64,000 nt of DNA, taken from the NCBI GenBank assembly GCA_002989075.1, contig PSQN01000016.1, positions 930,001-994,000 on the forward strand. Reading direction: 5' to 3'. Below the pieces are notes generated by a model. It was not told where the DNA came from. It was given only the letters and a program-made list of their open reading frames with translations, and did no database searches. Source of the stretch: Arthonia radiata (taxonomy: Eukaryota > Ascomycota > Arthoniomycetes > Arthoniales > Arthoniaceae). Both the position numbers and the translations under genes were made by a program. Of the stretch, positions 1 through 10,482 are shown one piece after another. Position 1 is the stretch's first letter. Every line of letters begins with the position of its first letter.

Positions 1-773
1 AGAGTGCATAGACGCACGCTTGACGTGCAGCTAGGAGCACTCATTGGACGATGGCCGTTGCGTGACCAGCCCCAGATCTCGCAAACGCTGCGGTGACACG
101 CCGATTTCGACCCAACGATGCATTCTGATCCACATGGGCGGATCATAGCGAATAGATCAATGCCACGGACGTTGGTGACATGAGCACGTTTTGGGAATGT
201 TTTTCTCAGCCGCGGCTCTCCTCACCTTTTTCACTCCCGCACCTCGTTTCTCTTGACGCAAATCGTCGAAACTGACATCGTGGGGTTCTCAGTGCGGGCG
301 ATGACGTTATTTGTCTGTTGCAGGTGGGCTATCCCCTCCTCAGCCCTATCTAGACACGACGACATGACACGATTCCCGTCTTGATAAACTGCAAAATCCT
401 CAGTTTTACTCAGATTTGTAGCATGGGTACATGTCAGTCTCGAGAATCCTCTCGAGAAGTTTCAGCGAACAAAATTGGGAATTGAGGTGACTGTGCACCT
501 CCGATCTGTCTCTCCAGCGAAGACTGCCCTGACGATATTGAGGCGTTTTTCCCCCAATCAGCCTGGCGCGCTGGGAGCGACACCCCACCACGTGCCCACC
601 TAGAAGTGACAGTAAAGACATCACGTAGCTCCAGATGTGGTGATGCGATCGGAGCCCCACTTCAGAGACGCGTCGGGTGCTCCCTGCCTGGACGCGTCTG
701 TTCGGAAATAGGGATGAAGCAGTACAGACCTCCCAGGCTGCCAGCAAAAAGGCATCCCTAGCCAACAGATCCG
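1..773. other. Intergenic stretch at left window edge
   Basis: No convincing gene is seen. Short open frames on both strands overlap each other, show no recognisable protein and have no intron signals. The last part must hold the PSF1 promoter and 5' leader. Confidence 0.5.
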
Positions 774-1439
774 ATGGCAGCAAACCACGCCCACACACTC
801 ACCCGTCACGCCGCCCGCACCGCTTCTCTCCCCACGCTACCACCACATCAAACCGAGCTCGTGCGAACCATCATCCGCGAAGTGCGCGATCTCGACCGGG
901 ATGTCTCAACCTTGCTGGTTCCGTATGGCGGCGCGTTCGACCCCTCAGCAGATCCGGCTACCGCATGCGCGCTGCTGGTGAATCATCTGGCGATGCGACG
1001 GAACAAGCGGTGTCTGCTCGCTTACCATCGTGTACGAGCTGAGAGGCTGGAAAAGGCATGTTGGGAGGGTGTCGACGTCGCGGAGACGATGGGCGCGAGA
1101 CGAGAGGCTGGCAGAAGTGTATCCGGCGGTCAGGCAAACCAGCAGGAAGGCGCGGAAGGATCGGCTGGTGTGGGCGCTCTCTGTCCGGAGGAAGAAGAGT
1201 ACGTTCGGTTGTACTCGGAGTTGCTGGCGCAGTATAAAGGGCAGTGGACCGACATTGATCTGACAGGCAGCTTGGAGCCGCCGAGAGATCTGTTTGTGGA
1301 TGTGCGTGTGCTGAAGGATGCGGGCGAAGTACAGACTGAATATGGAAGTATCAACTTGACGAAGAACAGCCAATTCTTTGTGCGGCAGGGAGATGTCGAG
1401 AGGTTAATCGCGCAGGGATACTTGCAGAGGCTGGACTGA
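774..1439 (+). CDS. PSF1: GINS complex subunit PSF1
   Basis: A single-exon frame of 221 residues that I recognise as Psf1, one of four GINS subunits. GINS joins Cdc45 and Mcm2-7 in the CMG helicase and is needed to start and elongate DNA replication in the nucleus. Seen in the sequence: the alpha-helical A domain with the family block MRRNKRCLLAYHR (residues about 75-87), a variable acidic linker (about 105-140), and the C-terminal B domain with VRVLKDAGEVQTEYG and FFVRQGDVERLIAQGYL near the end. The length is close to the usual 200-220. The N-terminus (HTLTRHAARTASLPTLPP) aligns with the usual family start, but the common MYG opening is missing, so a tiny upstream exon remains possible. It converges on the SulP gene, with 163 bp between stop codons. 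Confidence 0.9.
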   Translation: MAANHAHTLTRHAARTASLPTLPPHQTELVRTIIREVRDLDRDVSTLLVPYGGAFDPSADPATACALLVNHLAMRRNKRCLLAYHRVRAERLEKACWEGVDVAETMGARREAGRSVSGGQANQQEGAEGSAGVGALCPEEEEYVRLYSELLAQYKGQWTDIDLTGSLEPPRDLFVDVRVLKDAGEVQTEYGSINLTKNSQFFVRQGDVERLIAQGYLQRLD

Positions 1440-1602
1440 AAGCCTAAAGGAAGATACGAGAGAATGTGCTCAAAGGCAAAAGGGTATCGATTATGATTGC
1501 CCAAACTCCAGGACGCTATGCAAACCAGTGGTCAACTATATACAGGACCTGGTATAGAACATCTGACAGACGCCGTACAATGCAAGGTTCAATACAGATA
1601 TA

Positions 1603-4600
1603 TTATCCAGCAGTAGTCAGCACATAACCCGTGACAGCATCAACCCGCTCTTTTGTGAGCCTCAAAGCAACCGTCAACAGCTCTCGAGCTCCTTCTGGCC
1701 ACTCGCTCTGCAAGCGCTTCCAGGCGTCTGCTTTGAGAGCCCACACCACCACGGCATCCGAAGTATTGACAGCATCGCCATCGCCAGACTCGGCTATTAC
1801 AGTCGCCGTTCGTCGCGTGCCGCTGAAGAAGGGCAGCTCGCCGCAGGTCGTGCCAGCAACAATGGACTCCTGGTAGCTACCCATTGGCAGGTCGTACGTT
1901 GCTCTGAGTATACCCTTCTCGAGCAGATAGAAGGCATCTGCGATCTCATGACGGTGAAAAAGGACCTCACCTTCCCGCAACCCCTGCTTCTCAAAGTATC
2001 CAACCGCCTTGAACCAGAAGTCCTCGTTTTCGTCGCTCAACCCCTGCATGCAGTGCAAGATAAGTGGAAGTGGCTGCTTGAACGTTAACCATCTCTTCGG
2101 TGGCAAAGCGTCCCGCTGGGCATCCAATGTTGCAGACGTTGCTTGTGCAAGATAGTTTGTGCGAGGCGAGCTCGAGGAGGCTCCGAGTACGGGAACCCTC
2201 AAGTCGTTGAAGGTAGAAGGCTGAGCAGGTATGTTGAGCGCATTTTGAGTTTGTGTCTCAAGAACCGGACTGAAGGTGCTCGTCTGGCGATGACGCGTAC
2301 TGCCGTGCTCTTGCGCGCCTGGCTTTGTCGGCTCGTTCAGCCTATTGCTCTGGCGATAGAAAGCAGCCAGAAGCCTGTTCTCGCAGCTTTCAAGCGCCAA
2401 ATTCAAAGTCTCGAAGAACTCCACTTCACTGTCGTCCTGCCACAGGCCAACGTTGCACAGACTCTTACCCACATCACAATCACGCTCGATGCCGGACATG
2501 ATCATGCGGACTTCTCGCCTTTTCAGGACGCGCTGCATGCGCGTGAAAGCCTCTGCAGCGGAATAGTCGAGACCGTTAACGTGAGCCAAGTCAAACACCA
2601 GAAACCGAATAGGTTGCTCCCGGAACGCTTCTTCTTCGATCAGTGCTCGGCTCTGCTTCTCGACCTGGACAATGGAGCCGAAGAATAGTGTACCCGCGAG
2701 CTTGGTCACATAGATCTGGCGGCCGGCTCGATGCAGGAAATGCCGTTGCACAGCATGTCTTCGTACCGTGCTTTCAACGGTGGCACCAGAATAGGTAACC
2801 CGGATCGCGGACTTTCCCGACGTGTCCACCACGTAGAACAAGCAGGCGAGGACGATACCGACGAGTATGCCGCCAACGAAGTCGTAGATTCCCATCGTGA
2901 GCACGATGGCCCAGACTGTGAGATATTCCAGCTTGTTCATCTTACCCCACGTTTCATAGAGCGCTTCTTGAAGCAGCTCGATGCCAAGGTAGAAGATGAG
3001 GGCTCCGACGACCATTATTGGAACGTAGCCTATCATTTCTGGTCCTGCTGCAAGGACGCCGAACGTCGCACCAGCCAACATGAAGCCCGCTAAACGATTG
3101 TTGCCTCCGTTGGAAATGAAGAGTTCGCTATTGACGTAGACAAGGTAGTTTTGGATCGAGCCGGCAAGTCCAGAGAGAGCGTTGGACACGCCGTGTGCCA
3201 CAAGCTCGCGATTAAGGTTCAGATCGTCCTCTTCAGCTGCAATGGCCAAAGCAGGAACGTTGATTGGCACATGAAGTATACCAAAGAATGTCAATGCAAA
3301 CATTGCAGGGATGGTAGACGCAAAAGCCTCCCAGTCGACTGCAGAGAATTTATAGTAGCTGTAAAAGTTGTAGAACGGCACTCCCGCCTCGACTGCTGCA
3401 AAGATCCAGCCTTGGCTTCTTAGATCCGGGACGTTGACGGATGCCACAGCCGCAACAATGATGTAGAAAATACCAGCGACTGATATGAAGAAGATCGGTA
3501 CGACATAAGGTGAGCGGATGAAGGCCTTGATAACCAGAAGGGCAATCGACAAAAGCAAGGGAACTGTCCAAAGCAAGACAGTGCCCTTGCTAAATAGCGC
3601 GCGCAGCGTGGGCAGGTCGTACTCAAGGCTGCCCTCAAGCCGTGCGGAGACCTCGACCCCAGTGATGAAGAGGAAGAAGCCAACACCACCAATGCAGCCA
3701 ATGAGAATGTGGCGCGGAAAGAAGTTCACCAAGGAGCCGAGTCTGAAAGTGCCCAAGACGAAAAATACTATACCCGTCAAGATGGAGCTCGCCGCGAAAG
3801 CGGTTATGGTCGTCGCAAGCACAGTCTCTGGCTTGTCCCTGCCAACGAGGCCGATGATACTGTAAGCCATTTTGTGGAAGAAAGGGACAACTTCAATCTA
3901 TCGCAGGTTAACTTTGTCAGGCTCATCCTCTCAATGAAGCACTTACCATCTCAGAGCCGACGCCGCCTTTGAAGATGCTTCCACCAGATGAGTACACCAG
4001 CTGCGCAACGATGCAGCTTACGTAAAACATAGAGATACCATCCGCACCTGTGTTCTCGAATATCGGCTCCGCGAGAGGGAATAAGATCATGCCTGTTCCA
4101 AAGTCAGACTACCAGCTCAGAAGGTGGCTACCACAAGATTAGGTCACCCACCGTATGACAATGCATCGAGTACATTTAGTAATACTCCGAGGAAGACACA
4201 AGGCAACAAAGAGATCGGCTGTCGTACGCCCTTCTGCCAGATAACCCTTGCACTCCACGTCTTAGGGTGTATAAGCAGCCCTGCGGTTTGCGCACTGCTC
4301 GCTCTCACATGCCGCAACAATCGTTGAAAGGTGTTCGGCTTGCGCGTGGAATGTCGACGTTCGTCTGGAGACGGCTTGTGTGAGAGCAGTGGCATGTGCT
4401 CGTCCGCGACTATTTCAGCGCCTAACAGAGGTGATCTCTCGTCCGGCGTTTCATCATCTTTGCTCCAACTGTTCCGCTCTGGTGTAGACGGGAGATCTTT
4501 TGCTGATAACCTCGACAGCATCCTTCGCGACCGGTTGGACGGCATAATCGCTGTTCTCGAGCTTTCTGGAGAGCTGGCGAGCGCTGATGAGTCCGAAGAG

Positions 4601-5082
4601 GGCGAACCTGGTTCGATTTGCTCCTCGATAGCTTCGGGTCTGTCTGATGGAAGTGCTGGATCAGTGGCGACAGCTTCTGGAAGCTTGAAAATACTATCTT
4701 GAAAAGCTGCGCTGGAGTCCCGTCGTGGTATGTTGATTATCGGAGAGGCAGGGGCCAGCGCCCACGAAGCCAGCTGCGCCGTCTGCTCTCGAACGCCTTC
4801 GGACGCGTACTGCGCATGGTCTGAGCCTATAAGGAGCGTCTAGTGAGCAGTGCGGCCCAGTCTCGTTTTATTGGGGGCTAAGAACATACCCGGGTGGCCG
4901 TTTGGAGCGTGCTGGACAAAAGAGCGCGCAGGAGCTCGATGTGTGACGGACGATGATAAGCCACTCGAGGATGCGAGCGACCTTCCGGTAAGGCGGCGTA
5001 TGGATTTTGGCTCGCTGCTTGCAGTGGAGTCAGTCGCCGGCGAACCTCCTCTTGAGATGATTTGCTGGCCATTGTGCGACAT
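1603..5082 (-). CDS. SulP (SLC26) family membrane transporter with STAS and cyclic-nucleotide-binding-like domains (Vsb1/YGR125W type)
   Basis: Four exons fit on the minus strand: 5082-4890, 4826-4152, 4092-3947 and 3897-1603, giving about 1102 residues. All three introns (63, 59 and 49 nt) have GT-AG ends and keep frame; the joins give LSYGMILFP and SEMIEVVPFF, as expected for the family. Order: a long Ser/Pro-rich cytosolic N-terminus (1-280), about ten membrane spans of a sulfate-permease fold (about 285-690), a STAS domain (about 735-850), a low-complexity linker, and a C-terminal cNMP-binding fold (about 965-1075). The layout matches the fungal family of yeast Ygr125w/Vsb1, a vacuolar membrane protein linked to basic amino acid storage, so sulfate is not a safe substrate call. 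The cNMP part keeps GEL and RRTATV, the positions that bind ribose and phosphate in true cAMP sites. Substrate and ligand are inference. Confidence 0.88.
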
Positions 5083-7582
5083 CTTGTTGTGCTTGCAAAG
5101 CGTACTCGGAGGAGGTGTGGTGAAGGTCCACTATCGGAGCCAAGGTTGAGGGTGGTGGAGAGTGGAGCTACCCATGTTATATGGCGATGGTGTGCTCAAT
5201 AATGACCAAACAAGGCCTTCTGCACATACTTAAGGTATTGGTCAACCAATTCTGCGCATCATTTGGCTTTCAGCGTCAACACTCTGAACGCAGATCCTCG
5301 TCACCAATGGACCACGGTTGACAGCAGAAATGTCTTATATCCGTTAGGCCCGCGCTTATGCTCGGGCGGAGCTCCCCCGAATCCCCAGCCCTCCGATATC
5401 GTCGATTGTCTTTGACACCTCACCTGCAGCTTCACATCTACATGCAGCAGACTGACTACTCATGCGTGACCTGTCTTCCAACAGCGCCAGCATTCCGGCT
5501 ACCAACAGCTCTTGCTGAGTTGGCTGACGGAACATTGGAGTGGCCAGACGCAGCCTCGAGGTACTGACTGTTCTAGCTAAGAATGGCGCATCTCAAACAG
5601 CGTTCGTTCACTCTCGCTCGATGTCGCCAACTCCTATTACCACAACATTCAACAGCTCCTGGCTGACGTGTCCTTTCCGACGCGCCTACACCGCAAAATG
5701 GCGAGAGGAGCTGCTCATCATGCCTCCAGCATTGTCCACAGCCTCTAGCTTTACGTTGGAAGGGCAAAGCATTGATATCCTACGATGACTCTGATAACTT
5801 GATCATCTGATCTCTTCTTGCACAACGTCAACGACCACACGGCAATGCACCAAAGAATTCTCCGAGTCCTACACGGCGGCCTTTTGTGGGCATCTGGACC
5901 CTGCTGCATCACCCAAGTCGGCGAAAGTCAAGGTGACAATGCCGCCTCTGACAGGCAAACCTGTACGGCTGCTACCCCACTGCCCCAAGACAATCACCGT
6001 TCACACCGCACCAATTATGCGACCACGGCATTGCCGCAGCTCATCGATGTTTTCGCACTGTATCATCTCGACTCCGCACCTGGAAGGAATTACATGTCAG
6101 GTCGATGTTGAAGGTGTCTAACCTAGCATCTCAGGCGTTCTGCGCGCCACTTATGCCGTGGACCTTCACTCCATTACAAGCTCCATCACCACCCTTCATT
6201 ACCAAGATATTGAAACACAGCTCGCATTGACTGCAGCTTTTTTCCTTGATACACTGTTGCTTGACACGGCAACCACCGAGTTTGTCACGAAGAGCGTTGG
6301 CTAAGGTGGCACGACCTTCAACTCCACTCTGGAAGAAAGTGCCAAAATCCCTTATCTATCTTATGAGGCACGCCACCACCCAAGACCGACTCGTCCATAC
6401 TACATCAAGTTGGAGGGGACCGTACATTGACATCAATATGTCGAACACGCCGTGCGGCATCACGTTAAACTGCATTGAATTCACACGATTAAATTAAATA
6501 CCGAGAATTGGGAGTACGTTCAGTCTTGTCGCCCATCCCCCGCAATAAGGATGGGAATGCCGACTCCTCGAAAAGCAATTCAGCAAGAGTCTCCTCGATT
6601 ACCCAGACCGAAACAGCGCGACACGCTGCTAGTGATCGGTTGACCTTGCCCCGCCGTCATGCTCCTCACGGCTTCCAAATCCAACAACAAACGCCAGACC
6701 GCTCCTTCCAAGATCTGAAATCAGAGCCGTGCTGCATCACGTTAAACTGCACAATTGAACTGATTAAAGTCTTTGAATTGGGATTAAGTTTTGCCGCAGT
6801 CTTCATCCCCAGCCATAAGGATGGAGAAACTGGCTCTTCAGAAAGCAATTCGGCCTGTCTTCTCGATCACCACAACACCAGCAGCGCGGCACGCTGCTCG
6901 TGGTCTGGTAGGCTTGCCCCGCCGTCATGATCCTCGCGGCTTCTAAAAGTCAACAAGGTCATGCACCACACCGCTCCTTCCTTGTGTGGACAGGCATCAA
7001 CCGAAACAGTAGCGCCTGCCCAGCTTGCAGCCTGCTTCCGATTCTTCTGAGTCCACAACCTTCGTCTCTACAATCTATTGCACCAGTACTGGCATGTCGA
7101 GGTTCATTGGACTGCCCTTCTAGCCCAGTTCCATGATGAACATGTCGTTCGTTGTGCCACGCGGATGAACAAGGTGAGTCTTACGTTCCCCTTTTGCTGT
7201 ACTGCTGTTTGGTCCCTTCTGTCGAAACCATCAACTCGCATGCGAGATGTGGCGAGGAGTCTCTCATCAGTCCTGCTTGGCTATCACTCGACAGTGGTGG
7301 TCCGATTTCCTCGGTCATTCCAGCTATAGCCAGTGCGGAACGATGGCCACTTTCCACCCTACTGCAGCAATTGATGTTCTTGGACGTTGGAGTTTGGATG
7401 CTCGCCTCAATGCAGCAATGGCTTCCTGGACATCACCGGTCCTTCTCTGCATTGCAGCTATGGCTGGTCCTGGCCACGTCCCCCAAGCATTACACTGACA
7501 TGCTCCATGCCCTTGTGTTTCGCATTCATTGCACATGTGAAGTTCGCTGACACGCATTCGATACAGGACTGTTACGTTCACC
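5083..7582. other. Gene-free 2.5 kb stretch between divergently placed genes
   Basis: No frame here reads as a known protein. Small open frames of 60-140 codons lie on both strands and overlap; none has clear exon signals. The left end should carry the promoter of the SulP gene. The stretch contains the diverged tandem duplication described at 6451-6985. A decayed gene or mobile element remains possible but no coding motif supports it. Confidence 0.4.
6451..6985. repeat. Diverged tandem duplication, unit about 277 bp, two copies
   Basis: Copy 1 begins at 6451 (cgtgcggcatcacgttaaac) and copy 2 at 6728 (cgtgctgcatcacgttaaac). They share an ordered series of blocks: ataaggatgg, gaaagcaattc-like, cacgctgct, cttgccccgccgtcatg, cggcttc and accgctccttcc. 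Between the blocks are substitutions and small indels. Open frames run through parts of it but are not conserved between copies, so it looks non-coding. Confidence 0.75.
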
Positions 7583-8455
7583 ATGGACCCGTACTCTTGG
7601 TATGGCCAACCCCACAATCGTTCACAATGGTCGGCCCCTCCGCCTAGGGATTACGAAGGCTATGCCCATCCGTGCGATCATTCAAGCCCGTCGCCGCCAC
7701 CCCCTCTTTCTAGCGACTACCAAGGCCACGCCTTCCCCTACGATCATCCGAGGCCGCCGCCACCCCCTCGCTCTAGAGAATACCCGGGCTACGTCGCCCC
7801 TTTCTCAAGAGACTATCCAGCCTACGCTTCCCCTTACGATCATCCAAGGCCGCAGCCACCGCCTCTCTCTCAAGAATACCCGGGCTACGTCGCTCCGTTT
7901 CCCAGAGACTATCGACCTCCCCTATCTCCATACGAGTATTCTCGACGGCCACCTCCACCCACCCAATACCAGCGTCATACAGAATCCCATCCCTCCAACA
8001 GCTATGATCGCTATGCTCGAGACCGGGATCAAGATTCTCCGTCATTGACCCCGCGTGACCAAATACTCAGTTTTGATCAGCTATTGTTACTGGCTTTCGG
8101 AAACCTGAGGGATTTCGAGGAAAGCGAGCGCATCTCGATGGACATGGTCAGCGACAAGTATCAGGACTACAGACATTTGCATTCGCAATGGTACTATCTT
8201 GATGGTCACTCACGTGGGATTTCCGAGCTTCACCTGCGCGAAGAAGAGTTCAATGCTTTCAGACACCATCTACGCGTGATGGCGGAACCATCAGATCTGC
8301 GCCCATCCGTCATGCGCTCTGACTCTAGGCGATCCGCTCGGCGAAGGCGGCTTTCGCCTCCCGTCACAACTGATGACTTCGGCGACGACAGTGACGGGTC
8401 GTACGATCTCCCGTGGTCGATTGATAGTACTCCGCCACTGCCAGTGGACGACTGA
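7583..8455 (+). CDS. Orphan Pro/Tyr-rich repeat protein
   Basis: A single frame of 290 residues that I do not recognise. The first half is built of Pro/Tyr repeats: variants of YPGYVAPF and PYDHPRP recur about every 25-30 residues between residues 22 and 130. The second half (about 155-235) looks globular and is rich in charged and aromatic residues, with a DFEESERISMDMVSDKYQDY stretch. The tail is basic (SARRRRL) and then acidic. There is no signal peptide or membrane span. The strict frame through the repeats and the change to an ordinary composition afterwards favour a real gene. The downstream sequence has a TATA-like run and poly-A-like signals, but nothing decisive. Function unknown; the repeat half might be a disordered, phase-separating region, which is speculation. 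Confidence 0.6.
   Translation: MDPYSWYGQPHNRSQWSAPPPRDYEGYAHPCDHSSPSPPPPLSSDYQGHAFPYDHPRPPPPPRSREYPGYVAPFSRDYPAYASPYDHPRPQPPPLSQEYPGYVAPFPRDYRPPLSPYEYSRRPPPPTQYQRHTESHPSNSYDRYARDRDQDSPSLTPRDQILSFDQLLLLAFGNLRDFEESERISMDMVSDKYQDYRHLHSQWYYLDGHSRGISELHLREEEFNAFRHHLRVMAEPSDLRPSVMRSDSRRSARRRRLSPPVTTDDFGDDSDGSYDLPWSIDSTPPLPVDD
7646..7970 (+). repeat. In-frame tandem repeat coding for Pro/Tyr units
   Basis: Degenerate repeats of roughly 75-90 bp, for example the near-identical pieces around 7780-7800 and 7876-7896 (both encode EYPGYVAPF) and the CCTTACGATCATCC-like pieces near 7736 and 7834. The reading frame is kept throughout. Confidence 0.65.
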
Positions 8456-10482
8456 GGCTGTGCATGGCCACAAGGGCATGGATCACGTCTATGGACAGCA
8501 GACATACATTCGTATATAATATCAAAAGCAATGTCTCCTGTGCCCGATTGCCCCTGCCCGTGCTATCGTGGACCTGTGCACTCCTATCTGCTTACAATGC
8601 CCTTGCTGTGCGTGTGAATCCTGCATAAATTACTATGTGAAAAGCGTCGACCTAATTTTTTGAAGGGATACTAATTTGGAGAAGTAAAATGATTGTCAAT
8701 CCGTATGAGAGCACATGCGGAGCACGCACGTCGATTGACAGGGTCATGGAATTTGACACTCTTCCGCTACGCCAGCCCTCCGTCGTGAGACTCGAGCTCT
8801 CCTACACCCTCACCCAACCACTCAAGCTGTTCACCTACCTTGGAGACCTCATCTCAGAGAGCCAAGCCCGACCGATTCTGCTCACGCTCGACGGACCGCT
8901 ACTTGCACATTTATACAAGGCCCACCTGTGGCTAGATCTCGGTCCGCGACAATTTGTGATACAAGAAAGAGTGTTCACGCGTCTTCTGATCAAGCCTTTT
9001 CAGAGGTGTTTACTAGTAAAGTGCTGACGCTGCCTGAAGAGAGCATTTTCAGGGTTTGTAGGATGCCTGTGCGATGCTGTGCAGTATGCGTTGTGGAAGT
9101 AATATGCGTCTTTGCTGTCTCACATTTCGTCCGGAGATGGTGCGCATTCTCCGCGACGTCGTCGTGTACTTCGTCAACGCGCTGCCGGCTCCCACCGCTG
9201 CTTGACGTGGTTTCTATCGGTCGTCAACTGGACCTAATGTGACTCGTCGAGCGGAGTAGACTATCGTGACATCCGCTTGTAGTATCCTCGAGCATGCGCA
9301 CGTCCTCGATTGCAGCTGGCTAGCGTTGCCAGGTAGCTGAAGCAGCGGCGCAGCCTCAAAGCACCTTTTTCCGCACCTGATCACTGCTGGTGTGCACGCT
9401 CTCCACGACGTACTCGCCCTCATTCCCCAGGAAACAGCATCGTTCATCCCTTTCCTTGTGTCGAAAGCCATCCGTTCTTCACAGCGAGGCTTCACAGGGA
9501 GGCTTCACTTAGAGGCTCAGGACCTCAGCAGCAATGTCCCAGCACCAAAGCACTCAATGGCACCGGCAAGTGAATCCATAATCAAAACGCCTCTACCGAA
9601 ACGCAGCTGAGCTAACCACGCAGCTCACTCGTGCGTCTTCGCGGAATACGGTCTTCCAATAATGCGGATATGTGTGCTGGAAGTTGTGTGGCAAGCGTGG
9701 ATGCCCTGGGCCGACGAGTAGCCCGATGAGTAGGGGAACGAGTGTGAGGGGACTGTACTCCAGCACATTAGCCTTGCAGACAGTCAAATGAGACTATGAT
9801 TGACGAAGAGCTTTCGATTTCACGGCGTAGCTCACAGCACTCACGCCCGACACTCAACGAGCTGTGAAATCTGGCTGACGGCTGCGCCCGCTCTCTGAGT
9901 GGAACTCTTGATTTGTTACATGGTCAGTACAGGAGTGCTGAGGCTGTATGGACGTGTTTGGCCGAGGAAGAACGTCGAGAGGTTTCGGCGGACAAATGTT
10001 CCTTTGGGAGTCATCCAAACTCCAGTCCCCATTGGCTTACTATAGATCGCGAACGCTGCCATCTAGCCACCGCCAGCTCTGCAGTGTGTCCGCTTTCCTC
10101 TCGCAATGTTCCAACGAAGCCGCTGAGGCTATCCTATAAGGGCACGTGGGTGTTTTGGAGTTGTTTCGAACAAATAGAGAACGACGAAAATCGCAACGTA
10201 ATCAACCTCTCAACATTACTACTACCAACACTATGTGCCTCCTCCCTCTAACACTAACGACGCGACTAAACAAAGTGGGTATATTGTAACACAAAAACAC
10301 GAACAAAGGAAAGTCTTTGAGGCGCACTAAGAATGTCTGTTGTTTTCCAATCTTGTAGACATCAATCATGCACCCCCCACAGCGACGCACAGACTCGGGT
10401 TGCGACTGATGGTGGACCCACAAAAGCTGGTTCGTGAGCTCCACCAGACGCGCTCCTCGCTAGCGGTCCGCTCCGCGGGGAT
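8456..10482. other. Gene-poor 2 kb stretch
   Basis: Apart from the weak candidate at 8689-9027, nothing here reads as a protein. Open frames are short, overlap on both strands and lack family motifs. The right end is the 3' flank of the Meu6-like gene. Confidence 0.4.
8689..9027 (+). CDS. Possible small orphan protein (weak)
   Basis: A 112-codon frame starting with ATG after an A-rich leader. The middle, around LTQPLKLFTYLGDLISESQ, has a helix-like pattern, but I recognise no family, and no signal peptide or exon signal is present. It could equally be a chance frame or the remnant of a longer gene. Listed only because it is the best frame in a long gap. Confidence 0.2.
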   Translation: MIVNPYESTCGARTSIDRVMEFDTLPLRQPSVVRLELSYTLTQPLKLFTYLGDLISESQARPILLTLDGPLLAHLYKAHLWLDLGPRQFVIQERVFTRLLIKPFQRCLLVKC

